64,000 nt of DNA from Opitutaceae bacterium (GTDB lineage: Bacteria; Verrucomicrobiota; Verrucomicrobiia; Opitutales; Opitutaceae), in the NCBI GenBank assembly GCA_030693515.1, contig JAUYAK010000095.1:1-64000 (forward strand), in the 5' to 3' direction. Below, piece by piece: positions 52,599 to 61,334 of this stretch (its first letter is position 1; each line of letters begins with the position of its first letter). Made by a program: the position numbers and the translations under genes. Under the pieces are notes generated by a model. That model ran no database searches and was not told the DNA's origin. It worked only from the letters and a program-made list of their open reading frames with translations.

Positions 52599-53016
52599 AT
52601 GAAATCGCTACTCCCGATCTTGGTTTCGTGTTGCCTGCTGGCACCGTCGTTCGCCGCGTCACGGCCGCCGACATCATCATCTTCCTCGTGGACGATATAA
52701 GCCCGATGCCAACCGCCGGGAAACGTTTCTGATGCACTATCCGCACTCCCCGCATCGCAGCGACTACTGGACCAGCTATCGGGACGGCGGTTGGAAAGTC
52801 ATCTATCATTACTTTCCGTCCAAAGTCTCCGGAGATTCCCATTATCAGCTCTTCCACCTCGCTCAGGATCCTTCCGAATCGAACAACCTCGCCGCCACCG
52901 AGCCAGCGAAACTCCGGCAACTGATGGAGGCATTGAGGGCGAAGCTGGCAGAGGAAGGAGCGCTCTATCCAGTGGCCGCCGACCACCTCACGCCGGTGAA
53001 ACCACAGCTGCCCTGA
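52599..53016 (+). pseudogene. Sulfatase remnant with a 1.1-kb internal deletion
   Basis: The start (MKSLLPILVSCCLLAPSFAA) and the end (from MHYPHSPHRSDYWTSYRDGG to TPVKPQLP) closely match the intact sulfatase at 54598-56133. Everything between about 54696 and 55818 of the intact copy, including the Cys-x-Pro-x-Arg motif, is missing here: the junction is at about 52691-52701. In addition one base is lost after the signal peptide (CCGCCGACATC where CCGCCGAACATC is expected), so the frame stops at TAA 52698-52700. It is therefore a dead copy. The next remnant continues the same duplicated gene order. Confidence 0.85.
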
Positions 53017-53031
53017 TCACCGATCTCCAGC

Positions 53032-53257
53032 ATGCGACTGATTCCTGCACTTCTCTTCGCAACCCTCTTGGTGCAAACGGCGTTCGGCGAAGCACCTCGG
53101 CCGAACATCCTGCTCATCGTGTCCGACGATCAGGGCTACGCCGACGCCGGTTTCCAAGGCTTGCGTGACATCGTGACGCCGCACCTGGACCGGCTCGCGG
53201 CGACGAGGATTCGTTTCACCAACGGTTACGTCACCCATGCCTTCTGCAGCCCCTCGC
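53032..53257 (+). pseudogene. Truncated sulfatase N-terminus
   Basis: The first 75 or so codons match the intact sulfatase at 56149-57510 nearly perfectly (signal peptide MRLIPALLFATLLVQTAFG, then NILLIVSDDQGYADAGFQG). Homology stops exactly at the formylglycine motif: the sequence reads FCSPSH where FCSPSR is expected. The frame then runs through unrelated DNA containing the short repeat at 53361-53406 and ends at 53469. The spacing to the preceding remnant is identical to that of the intact pair, so this is the second half of the same duplication. Confidence 0.85.
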
Positions 53258-53360
53258 ATGGAGCGCGCCCGGCTCGTCGCGATGAACCGAGAGTTTGCGT
53301 GCAAGGAATCGACTGGGCGGAATCTCGCGAGGTCAACAGTCCCGTTTATTCGCAACCGTC

Positions 53361-53406
53361 CCCCGTGTTTGCGTGGGTTGAATCTCCGGCGCGCTCCTGC
53401 CACTAT
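53361..53406. repeat. Short hairpin-containing repeat, copy B
   Basis: CCCCCGTGTTTGCGTGGG followed by TTGAATC, CGCTCCTGC and ACTAT matches copy A at 6771-6818 in order and spacing. The stem has one mismatch compared with A. About 100 bp upstream of the core, starting where the truncated sulfatase homology ends (53258), may also belong to the element. It sits between a truncated gene and an intact gene. Confidence 0.55.
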
Positions 53407-53465
53407 TACCGATTCTCTGCCCCTGCCACGCAGGTTAAACTCCGGAACCAGCGGGCGAGTCATTC

Positions 53466-54551
53466 ATGATGAAAACCCTCCTCCTGTTCTTGGTTGTCAC
53501 CACCGCTACGCTGCGCGCCGCTATTTCCCCGGAAGTGAAATGGCATCCCGGACACTACGTTTTCGTCGCGGGCTCCAAACTAACCGCCGAGGTGCTCACA
53601 CTGCCGCACTTTCGCGGAGTGCAGAAAATCTATACGTGGCGGCAGTTTGAGCCCGAAAAGGGGCGCTACGATTTCTCTGCGCTCAAGGCCGACCTGGCGC
53701 TGGCGAAGCAACATCACCGGCAACTGGTCGTGCAGTTCACCCACAAATCCTTCGCCAAGGGCGCCCGCAGCGTCCCCGACTATCTCACGGGGCCGGAGTA
53801 TGGCGGCGGCGTCTACGTCACCGTGAAAGGCGCCTTCAATCCGGTCCTCTGGAACCCCAAGGTAGCTGAGCGCTTGGACGCTGTAATCGTCGCGTTGGGT
53901 CGGGAATTCGACAGCGACCCCAATTTGGAGGCGGTGAATCTTCCCGAAACCGCGCCGAACGCCTACCTCGACAAAACGCCGCAGGCGGGCGTCGAGCCCT
54001 ACACTGAACAAATCTATTTCGAGGCGCTCAAACGGCAGATGACCACGCTGCGCCGTGCGTTTCCCAGCACCGTTGTCATTCAATACACCAATTTCCCGCC
54101 GAAGTTGCTGGTCGCGTTAACTGACTACGAGAAGGCGATCGGCGTGGGCATGGGCGGGCCGGATGTTTATCCTCGCGCGGACGCGGTCAGCGATCCCGAG
54201 CGAGGCGTCTATCGCCTCTACGCCAAACTTGCCGGCACGGTGCCAATGGGGGCGGCGGTGCAGCACGAAAATTACGCCCCGGCCTACAAAAAGCGCAGCT
54301 CCTTGGGGCGCGGTCAGACCACATCGAACGGCGTGCCCATCGTGATCACTCCCGAGGACGAAATCCCGATCCCGGTCCGCGAACATCTGAAGCTGGCGCA
54401 GGAAAAACTGAAACTCAACTACCTGTTCTGGGCCGACAATCCCAAGAAGGACTTTGAAAGCGTGAAAAAAATGCTGGCCGAACCGGACCTCGCCCCTGAT
54501 CCCGCCGGCGGCCTCGAAACCAAACTCCCGCCCAAGGCCTTTCTGCGCTGA
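53466..54551 (+). CDS. Secreted TIM-barrel glycosidase-like protein
   Basis: A 361-aa exported protein (MMKTLLLFLVVTTATLRA). The body resembles a GH-A-clan barrel: VQKIYTWRQFEPEKGRYDFS near the N-terminus (the W-x-x-x-EP-x-x-G-x-Y/F-D/N-F pattern of GH42/GH14-like enzymes), RQLVVQFTHKS, LEAVNLPETAPNAYLD, GVGMGGPDVYPRAD and LKLNYLFWADNPK. Glu in NLPETAP is a catalytic candidate by position. I cannot assign a family number. It is placed between the dead and the intact copies of the duplicated sulfatase pair, downstream of the short repeat, so it may have entered, or been left, during that rearrangement. Either ATG (53466 or 53469) could be the start. Confidence 0.65.
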   Translation: MMKTLLLFLVVTTATLRAAISPEVKWHPGHYVFVAGSKLTAEVLTLPHFRGVQKIYTWRQFEPEKGRYDFSALKADLALAKQHHRQLVVQFTHKSFAKGARSVPDYLTGPEYGGGVYVTVKGAFNPVLWNPKVAERLDAVIVALGREFDSDPNLEAVNLPETAPNAYLDKTPQAGVEPYTEQIYFEALKRQMTTLRRAFPSTVVIQYTNFPPKLLVALTDYEKAIGVGMGGPDVYPRADAVSDPERGVYRLYAKLAGTVPMGAAVQHENYAPAYKKRSSLGRGQTTSNGVPIVITPEDEIPIPVREHLKLAQEKLKLNYLFWADNPKKDFESVKKMLAEPDLAPDPAGGLETKLPPKAFLR

Positions 54552-54597
54552 CGTCGGACGCCTGCTCCGCCCCACACAAGTCTTCCCCCCTCGCGCT

Positions 54598-56133
54598 GTG
54601 AAGTTCCTCCTCCCCGTTCTAGCGTCGTGTTGCCTGCTGGCACCGTCGTTCGCCGCGCCGCCGCCGCCCAATATCGTCATCTTCCTCGTGGACGACATGG
54701 GCATCATGGACACTTCGGTGCCGTTCCTCACCGATGCCGCGGGCAAGCCCGAGCGCTATCCACTCAATGATTTTTATCGCACGCCCAACATGGAGCGGCT
54801 GGCCGCGCGCGGCATCCGCTTCAACAATTTTTGCGCCATGAGCGTGTGTTCGCCCACGCGGGCCTCCATCATGACCGGCCAGAACGCCGCGCGGCATCGC
54901 ACCACGAACTGGATCAGCCCGGATTCAAACAACGCCGGCCCCCATGGCCCTCCACAATGGAATTGGAAGGGATTGACGAAGGGCGATGTGACACTGCCCC
55001 GTCTCCTGCAAGCAAGCGGCTACCGCACCATCCACGTGGGCAAAGGCCATTTCGGATCGCGCGAGTCGGAAGGCGCCGAGCCGCGAAATCTCGGCTTCGT
55101 TGTCAATGTCGCTGGTGCGGCCAACGGTGCGCCAGGCAGCTACTACGGCCGGCAGAACTACGGCAATCCCGTGAATGGAAAGGCCGGGAGGATCCCGGGC
55201 AACGCGGTGCCGGGTTTGGAGAAATATCACGGCACCGACACCTTCCTTAGCGAGGCGCTCACCCTTGAGGCCAACGCACGCGTCGGCGACGCGGTGAAAG
55301 CCGGCCAGCCCTTCTTCCTCTACTTCGCGCACTACGCGGTTCATCGGCCGTTCAACTCCGATCCACGTTTCGCTGCGCACTACCAGGGCTCAGGCAAGCC
55401 ACCCGAGGCGCAAGCCTTCGCGACGCTCGTCGAGGGCATGGACAAATCTCTGGGCGATCTACTGGATCACCTCGACCGGCTCGGCGTCGCGGAGAACACG
55501 CTGATCCTCTTCCTCGGTGACAACGGTTCCGATGCCCCGCTCGGCGATCCGCACGCCATCGCCAGCGCCGCCCCTTTGCGCGGCATGAAAGGCTCCCACT
55601 ATGAAGGCGGCATGCGCGTGCCGTTCATCGCGGCCTGGGCCAAGGCCGGCGCCAGCACTGCCCACCAAAAACGCCTTCCGATTCCGGCCGGCGCCATTCA
55701 GCGCCAGTTGGCCTCAGTGGAGGACCTGTTCCCCACCGTGCTTGCGCTCACCGGCGCGGCGATCCCGCAGGGGCACATCGTGGATGGCGCGCGTCTCGAC
55801 ATGTTGCTCAGTGGGAAACCTGATGCCAACCGCCGGGAAACCTTTCTGATGCACTATCCGCACTCCCCGCATCGCAGCGACTATTGGAGCAGTTATCGGG
55901 ACGGCGCGTGGAAGGTCATCTATCACTACTTTCCGTCCAAAGTCTCCGGAGACTCCCATTACCAGCTCTTCCATCTCGCCCAAGACCCCTCCGAATCGAA
56001 CAACCTTGCCACCGCCGAGCCAGCGAAACTTCGACAAATGATGGAGGCATTGATGGCGAAGCTCGCGGAGGACGCGGCGCTCTTTCCAGTGGCCGACGAC
56101 CACCTCACGCCGGTGAAACCACAGCTACCCTGA
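54598..56133 (+). CDS. Secreted S1-type sulfatase (intact copy)
   Basis: A 511-aa sulfatase from GTG 54598, signal peptide MKFLLPVLASCCLLAPSFAA. Metal-site D32-D33 (FLVDDMG), formylglycine motif C84-S-P-T-R88 followed by ASIMTG, and DNG (LFLGDNGSDAP) are all present. The C-terminus has the YQLFHLAQDPSESNNLA block typical of the family. It is the intact counterpart of the deleted remnant at 52599-53016. The following sulfatase gene starts 15 bp later, so they are cotranscribed and may remove sulfates at different positions of the same glycan. The GTG start with no clear Shine-Dalgarno suggests modest translation. Confidence 0.92.
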   Translation: MKFLLPVLASCCLLAPSFAAPPPPNIVIFLVDDMGIMDTSVPFLTDAAGKPERYPLNDFYRTPNMERLAARGIRFNNFCAMSVCSPTRASIMTGQNAARHRTTNWISPDSNNAGPHGPPQWNWKGLTKGDVTLPRLLQASGYRTIHVGKGHFGSRESEGAEPRNLGFVVNVAGAANGAPGSYYGRQNYGNPVNGKAGRIPGNAVPGLEKYHGTDTFLSEALTLEANARVGDAVKAGQPFFLYFAHYAVHRPFNSDPRFAAHYQGSGKPPEAQAFATLVEGMDKSLGDLLDHLDRLGVAENTLILFLGDNGSDAPLGDPHAIASAAPLRGMKGSHYEGGMRVPFIAAWAKAGASTAHQKRLPIPAGAIQRQLASVEDLFPTVLALTGAAIPQGHIVDGARLDMLLSGKPDANRRETFLMHYPHSPHRSDYWSSYRDGAWKVIYHYFPSKVSGDSHYQLFHLAQDPSESNNLATAEPAKLRQMMEALMAKLAEDAALFPVADDHLTPVKPQLP

Positions 56134-56148
56134 TTGCCGATCTCCAGC

Positions 56149-57510
56149 ATGCGACTGATTCCTGCACTTCTCTTCACAACCCTCCTGTTGCAAACGGCGC
56201 TCGGCGAAGCGCCCCGGCCGAACATTCTGCTCATCGTGTCCGACGATCAAGGTTACGCCGACGCCGGTTTTCAAGGCTCGCGTGACATCGTGACGCCGCA
56301 CCTGGACCGGCTCGCGGCGAAGGGGATTCGTTTCACCAACGGTTACGTCACCCACGCATTTTGCAGTCCCTCGCGGGCGGGGCTGATGACCGGCCGCTAT
56401 CAGCAGCGGTTCGGTCACGAGCGGAACGTGTTCCATGATCCCTCCGATCACACCGAAGGACTGCCGACCACGGAAACGTTGCTGCCGGCGCGCCTGCGGG
56501 CGACAGGTTACATGACCGGTTGGATCGGCAAGTGGCATTTGGGCGCGGCGCCGGAATTTGTGCCCGCACGACGGGGCTTTGCCGAGACCTTCGGTTTCAT
56601 CGGCGGCGGTCACCGGTTTCGCGATTGGAAGCCGAACGCGGCGGAGGAATACTTTGTGCCCTTGGAGCGCAACGGCCGACCGGTCGAGGTGACCGGGCAC
56701 CTGACGACGGTCTTGGGCAATGAAGCGGTGAATTTTGTGAACCGACATACGGACAAACCGTGGTTTCTTTACCTCGCGTTCAACGCGCCGCACAACCCGC
56801 AGCAACCCACGGACGAACGGCTCGCCCGCTTCGCGGCAATCAAGAGTCCCCTCCGGCAAAAATATGCGGCGCAGATCAGCCTGATGGACGACGTGATCGG
56901 AGAGACGCTCGCGGCGCTGCACGCGAGCGGGCAGGCGGAGCGGACCCTGGTGATTTTCTTCAGCGATAACGGCGGAACACCCGCAAATATCACCGGCGCC
57001 GACAACACGCCGTTGCGCGGTGCGAAAGGCTTGCCCTACGAGGGAGGAATCCGTGTGCCCTTCCTCGTGTCGTGGCCGGGGCACCTTCCCAGCGGTTCCA
57101 CCGAGCACCGGCCGGTGAGCGCGATCGACGTATTTGCCACCGCTCTGGCGGTGGCCGGCGCGGAGATGCCGAAGGACCGCATTTACGACAGCGTGAACCT
57201 CATACCCTTTCTCACCGGTGAAAACTCCGGCGCGCCGCACGAACGGCTCTTCTGGCGCAACGGTGGACAATGGGCGATCCGGGAAGGCGATTGGAAACTC
57301 GTGCGCCTGCGCGGCCAACCCGATGAACTCTACCATCTTTCCCAAGACATCGGGGAAAAGAAGGACCTTGCGTCGAAGCAGCCGGCGGTCGCCGCGCGAC
57401 TCGCGACCGCTCTCGCCGCTTGGGACCAGGAGCTGATTGATCCCGTCTTCCTCGGCCTAGAAGAGCACAACGCTGCCGCCAAAAAAGCCCCGCGCAAGAC
57501 CACGCCATGA
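56149..57510 (+). CDS. Secreted S1-type sulfatase
   Basis: A 453-aa sulfatase from the ATG at 56149, signal peptide MRLIPALLFTTLLLQTALG. Motifs: D32-D33 (IVSDDQGYAD), C72-S-P-S-R76 followed by AGLMTGRYQQRFGHE, IGKWHLG, and FFSDNGG. The C-terminal DELYHLSQDIGEKKDLA block is present. The SDDQGYADAGFQG and RYQQRFGHE segments place it with the S1 subfamily that includes many marine-glycan sulfatases of the 16-like group; exact subfamily is not claimed. It overlaps the next gene by 4 bp (ATGA at 57507). The broken copy at 53032-53257 matches its first 75 codons. Confidence 0.93.
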   Translation: MRLIPALLFTTLLLQTALGEAPRPNILLIVSDDQGYADAGFQGSRDIVTPHLDRLAAKGIRFTNGYVTHAFCSPSRAGLMTGRYQQRFGHERNVFHDPSDHTEGLPTTETLLPARLRATGYMTGWIGKWHLGAAPEFVPARRGFAETFGFIGGGHRFRDWKPNAAEEYFVPLERNGRPVEVTGHLTTVLGNEAVNFVNRHTDKPWFLYLAFNAPHNPQQPTDERLARFAAIKSPLRQKYAAQISLMDDVIGETLAALHASGQAERTLVIFFSDNGGTPANITGADNTPLRGAKGLPYEGGIRVPFLVSWPGHLPSGSTEHRPVSAIDVFATALAVAGAEMPKDRIYDSVNLIPFLTGENSGAPHERLFWRNGGQWAIREGDWKLVRLRGQPDELYHLSQDIGEKKDLASKQPAVAARLATALAAWDQELIDPVFLGLEEHNAAAKKAPRKTTP

Positions 57511-59867
57511 AATCCACCTGGTCCGGCCTTCCTTTCTTCGTGGCTGCGATTTTTCTCCGTGCCGACCGGCCCCGCTTCACCGATTTCACGGCGTTCATCA
57601 CAGTGCTGTTCCTGGCGTGGGGGTCTTCCCACTGCCCGGCGGCGGACGCCCGGCCCGCAGGGGCGGTTTCGCCGGCACCGGACTACTTCAATCCGGTGGT
57701 CACGTATCCGGTGCGTGGTGGTTTCAATTTGGGTGTCCCAAAGGAACTGGGCAACCGGCAACTCGCGGAGATGGGATTGGTTGATGTCACTGCGACACCC
57801 TTTCGCGCGGATCAGACCGGCAGAAAAGACGCGACCCGAGCTATTCAGGCCGCGGTGAACTTCGCGCGTGACCATCAGATGGTGTGCTTTTTTCCGGCGG
57901 GAACTTACCGCGTTTCCGACACCATCGAGTGTATCCAGAATCCCAGCCGTCAAGGCGGCGGAATGTTCTGGCCCTGCGTGCTGCAAGGTTCGCGCCGTGG
58001 GGTCCGACCGAAAATCGTTCTGACGGCGCGCTCGCCGGGATTCGATGATCCCGCCCAGCGCAAACGCGTCATCTCTATTTGGGCGCGGGGTGCCGGCAGA
58101 GAGGCGCCCGTCACAGCAGAGCAGGCCAACATCCTGTTCAACTCCATGTTCCTCAACCTCGACATCACGGTGGAAGAGGGGAACTCCGGCGCTGTGGCCC
58201 TGCGCATGGAGGGCGCGCAGGGCAGTGGCGCTCAAGATTGTGTGATCGACGTGACCCACGGCCATACCGGCCTGGAGGGAGGGTGCGGGTCCGGCGGCAG
58301 TCATGCCGGCATAACCGTGATCGGCGGTCGCATCGGCATGGATCTCACGCAAAGTCGGCCAGCACCGACTCTCACTGGCATCACTCTGATCAACCAGACG
58401 GCAACGGCGTTGGTCTACAGAGGCATCGAGGCGTTGTGCGTAGTCGGGCTCAAGCTCACGTCCCAAGCATCTGGTCCGGTAATCGTGGGAAAGACCAACG
58501 AAAGGAATCCGCTTTGCGGCCAGATTTCGGTGGTGGACAGCCAGATTGACCTGCAGGCGCCGGGTGGAATAGCCGTCTCCTCTGCCAGCGCACTCTACCT
58601 AAAGAATGTCTATGTGCGCGGGGCGGCGCAGATTGTCAGCAGCCCCGACGGCGCGCGATTGGCGGGCGACCCAGCGAAGTGGACACAGGTGGTCGAATAT
58701 GCGCACGGCCCGGTGCTGCCGGAGTTCAAGGGTTACCGCTTCGCCGCGCCGGTTTATCTGGACGGCCAGCGGCAGGAAGCGGATGTGATCGTGACCGAAC
58801 CAGCCGCGTCGCCACCGGACGACCTGCAGGCGCGTCATCTTTGGGGGGAGGGTTTTCATAGCTATGAGTCGCGCGGTGCGGTCAGTGTCAAGGCTCCGCC
58901 TTTCGGGGCAAAAGGCGACAGCTTCGCCGATGATACGGACGCGATCCAACGTGCGGTCGATGAGAACGACATCGTCTATTTGCCGAAGGGTTATTATCGA
59001 ATCACGCGCACGATCCAACTGCGGCCGACGACCAAGTTGGTCGGCATCGCGCAGAGTTTTTCGGTCTTGATGACGCGTGAGGCGGAGGGGAGCTTCGCCG
59101 ACGCTGCCAGTCCGCAGCCCTTGGTGCGCACGGCCGACGATCGCGACGCCCGGACGATCCTGGCGTTCTGCTATTTCCTGGTGCCGCGAGAAATGGCCGG
59201 TGCGTTCGGGCTGCATTGGCGATGCGGACCACAATCGGTGTTGCGCTCCGCCGGCAGCATCCTTCGCCCCTTGCGGTCGCAGGGAGAAGCCGCGACGAAG
59301 GTGCCCGGCCGGCATCCACTGACTCTCGTGTCCGGACACGGCGCGGGCCGATGGTATAATCTCAACAACCACGAGCTAATCAGTGACGCCGGCTTCCGGT
59401 ATCTGTTGCTGGATGGAGCCGCCGGCCCGCTGGCGATCTATCAATGCAACATCGAGCACGTGCTCGATCAGGATGCACAGATCGAGATCAGTCGCAGCCA
59501 GCGCGTGGCGATCTACGGCATGAAAAGTGAGGGCAACTCCCCTGCCCTGCGGGCAACCGACTCCAGCGAAATCAGCATTTTCAGCTACGGCGGTAACCTG
59601 TGTCCAAAGCCCGGTTCCAGCCTGTTTGTCTTCGAACGCAGCACGGGGGTCCTGTTGGCCAACGTGATCCCCCGGCTCACGCTGCCTCACTCCGGGATAA
59701 ACGATTTCTACAAAAAAGATATTGGCATCGGCACTCCCGACACCTGGGCGGTGGTGATCGATACCCCTACCGGTAGTGAGCGGACGCGCACGCGACCGCT
59801 GGATCACCCCGTGCTCTACCGGCACACGGCGGGCGGTCCGAAAAAAGCGAAAGGAAACCTCGAATGA
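57507..59867 (+). CDS. Secreted bipartite beta-helix (pectate-lyase superfamily) protein
   Basis: A 786-aa protein. A hydrophobic segment at about residues 29-45 (FITVLFLAWGSSHCPAA) is the probable signal peptide or lipobox-like region, after a longer than usual N-terminal region. Two beta-helix halves follow, each with the standard edge pattern: DATRAIQAAVNFARDHQMVCFFPAGTYRVSDTI and DDTDAIQRAVDENDIVYLPKGYYRITRTI. It has the same arrangement as the genes at 37332 and 42782 but no added binding domains. The position between a sulfatase and an agarase-like glycosidase, with 4-bp overlaps on both sides, argues for a concerted role in depolymerising a sulfated polysaccharide. Confidence 0.83.
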   Translation: MKSTWSGLPFFVAAIFLRADRPRFTDFTAFITVLFLAWGSSHCPAADARPAGAVSPAPDYFNPVVTYPVRGGFNLGVPKELGNRQLAEMGLVDVTATPFRADQTGRKDATRAIQAAVNFARDHQMVCFFPAGTYRVSDTIECIQNPSRQGGGMFWPCVLQGSRRGVRPKIVLTARSPGFDDPAQRKRVISIWARGAGREAPVTAEQANILFNSMFLNLDITVEEGNSGAVALRMEGAQGSGAQDCVIDVTHGHTGLEGGCGSGGSHAGITVIGGRIGMDLTQSRPAPTLTGITLINQTATALVYRGIEALCVVGLKLTSQASGPVIVGKTNERNPLCGQISVVDSQIDLQAPGGIAVSSASALYLKNVYVRGAAQIVSSPDGARLAGDPAKWTQVVEYAHGPVLPEFKGYRFAAPVYLDGQRQEADVIVTEPAASPPDDLQARHLWGEGFHSYESRGAVSVKAPPFGAKGDSFADDTDAIQRAVDENDIVYLPKGYYRITRTIQLRPTTKLVGIAQSFSVLMTREAEGSFADAASPQPLVRTADDRDARTILAFCYFLVPREMAGAFGLHWRCGPQSVLRSAGSILRPLRSQGEAATKVPGRHPLTLVSGHGAGRWYNLNNHELISDAGFRYLLLDGAAGPLAIYQCNIEHVLDQDAQIEISRSQRVAIYGMKSEGNSPALRATDSSEISIFSYGGNLCPKPGSSLFVFERSTGVLLANVIPRLTLPHSGINDFYKKDIGIGTPDTWAVVIDTPTGSERTRTRPLDHPVLYRHTAGGPKKAKGNLE

Positions 59868-61237
59868 ACAATGATACCCGTTTCACGCCGTTTCGTCTCC
59901 TTCTCGTCTCGCTGGTCAGCCTCGCGTTCCCGGCGGGTCCGGGCTTCGCCGCCTCATCCGATGCGCCGCCGACCGATCGCTTTGGCGGCAACCTGGCCTT
60001 GGTGACGCGATCTACCGGACATTTCCGGGTGGAGCAATCGAAGGGACGCTGGTGGCTGATCACCCCGGAAGGACACCGCATGGTCGCGCTTGGCGTAAAT
60101 CATCTCAGCGAGATGAAGAACGCTGCCATCCATTCGCGCACGATCTTGGCCCAGCGTTTCGGCCAGAACTGGCCGCTGGTCTTTGCCGAGGTGGAGAGGC
60201 AATGCCGCGCGTGGGGATTTAACTGTGCGGGGTTTCAGACGCCGGTGGAGATGCGCGGCACGATGCCCTATGTCATCAGCACGTCCTTCATGGCGGCCTC
60301 GTTCTGGCAGAATCCGCTCGCCTATGTGGACGTGTTCACGCCCGCGTTCGCCGCGGAAGCCGAGGCCAAGGCGATGGCCGCGGCCGCCGAGATGAAGGCC
60401 AATCCGATGGCCATCGCGTGGACGTGGACCGATTCGACGAGTTGGGATCTCAAGTTCACGCGCGAGACGCGCGGCACCGACTACGTTTTTTTCATGCGGG
60501 AACTCCCTGCCGATTCCCCCGGGCGACAGCGCTACACCGCGTTCCTCCGTGAACGTCACGGCGACGATCTCGCACGGCTCAACACGGCCTACGGCGCGGA
60601 CTTCCCGTCTTTCGAAGCAGTGGGCGGAGCGAAGCTCGATCGTAATCGCGAGACCGTCTTCGCCGACGACCGCGAATTCCTGCGTCTCATCGCACGGCAC
60701 TACTTCGAGGCCATCGCCCTTCCCTTTCGTCGCGAGCATCCCACCGGTCTGCTCATGGGCGACCGTTTTCACCTGCGCGATCATCCCGACGAGGTGTTGC
60801 AGGAGGCGGCCAAGTTTATCGACGTGCTCGGCATCCAGCCGGGCGATCATTTCTTCGCGCCCCTGGAAAAACTCACACGCCCGGATGAGACGTGGTTCGA
60901 TACGGCGGAGTTTGACCGCCTGCACAAACTCACTGGCAAGCCCATCATCATCGCCGACCACCAATGCGGTTTCTTCGAGCAACACACGCCCAAGACCGGC
61001 GGCTGGTTTCAATATGCTACGGCCGACGAAGCCGCTGCGTCCTACGATCACTTCCTGCGCAACGCCTTCGCGCGGCCCTACCTCATCGGCTATTTCCGCT
61101 GCCAGTATCTCACGATCTACAAGGATCAGCTCAAACGTTACAAACAAGGATTGCTGCGGCCCGACGGCACGCCCTTCGAGGACTACGTCGAGCGCATGCA
61201 GGAGACGAACCGACACATTTTGCATTTGGTCCGATGA
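59864..61237 (+). CDS. Secreted agarase-like glycoside hydrolase, close paralogue of 9052-10410
   Basis: A 457-aa exported protein (signal peptide through AFPAGPGFAA). It carries RWWLITPEGHRMVALGVNHL, ADDREFLRLIARHYFEAI, FIDVLGIQPGDHFF and the C-terminal YKDQLKRYKQGLLRPDGTPF, all nearly identical to the protein at 9052-10410 some 50 kb away. The gene overlaps the stop of the beta-helix gene by 4 bp. It probably acts on oligosaccharides made by the upstream secreted enzymes and desulfated by the neighbouring sulfatases. The family number is uncertain; agar is only one possible substrate. Confidence 0.78.
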   Translation: MNNDTRFTPFRLLLVSLVSLAFPAGPGFAASSDAPPTDRFGGNLALVTRSTGHFRVEQSKGRWWLITPEGHRMVALGVNHLSEMKNAAIHSRTILAQRFGQNWPLVFAEVERQCRAWGFNCAGFQTPVEMRGTMPYVISTSFMAASFWQNPLAYVDVFTPAFAAEAEAKAMAAAAEMKANPMAIAWTWTDSTSWDLKFTRETRGTDYVFFMRELPADSPGRQRYTAFLRERHGDDLARLNTAYGADFPSFEAVGGAKLDRNRETVFADDREFLRLIARHYFEAIALPFRREHPTGLLMGDRFHLRDHPDEVLQEAAKFIDVLGIQPGDHFFAPLEKLTRPDETWFDTAEFDRLHKLTGKPIIIADHQCGFFEQHTPKTGGWFQYATADEAAASYDHFLRNAFARPYLIGYFRCQYLTIYKDQLKRYKQGLLRPDGTPFEDYVERMQETNRHILHLVR

Positions 61238-61334
61238 GACCTGCGGACGTTTTCCTCCACGTCCATCTGATCCGGACGTCTGCTTCACCCGGAGTGGCCG
61301 CTTCATCGTCCCTCCAAAAAACCGAAATTCTTCC

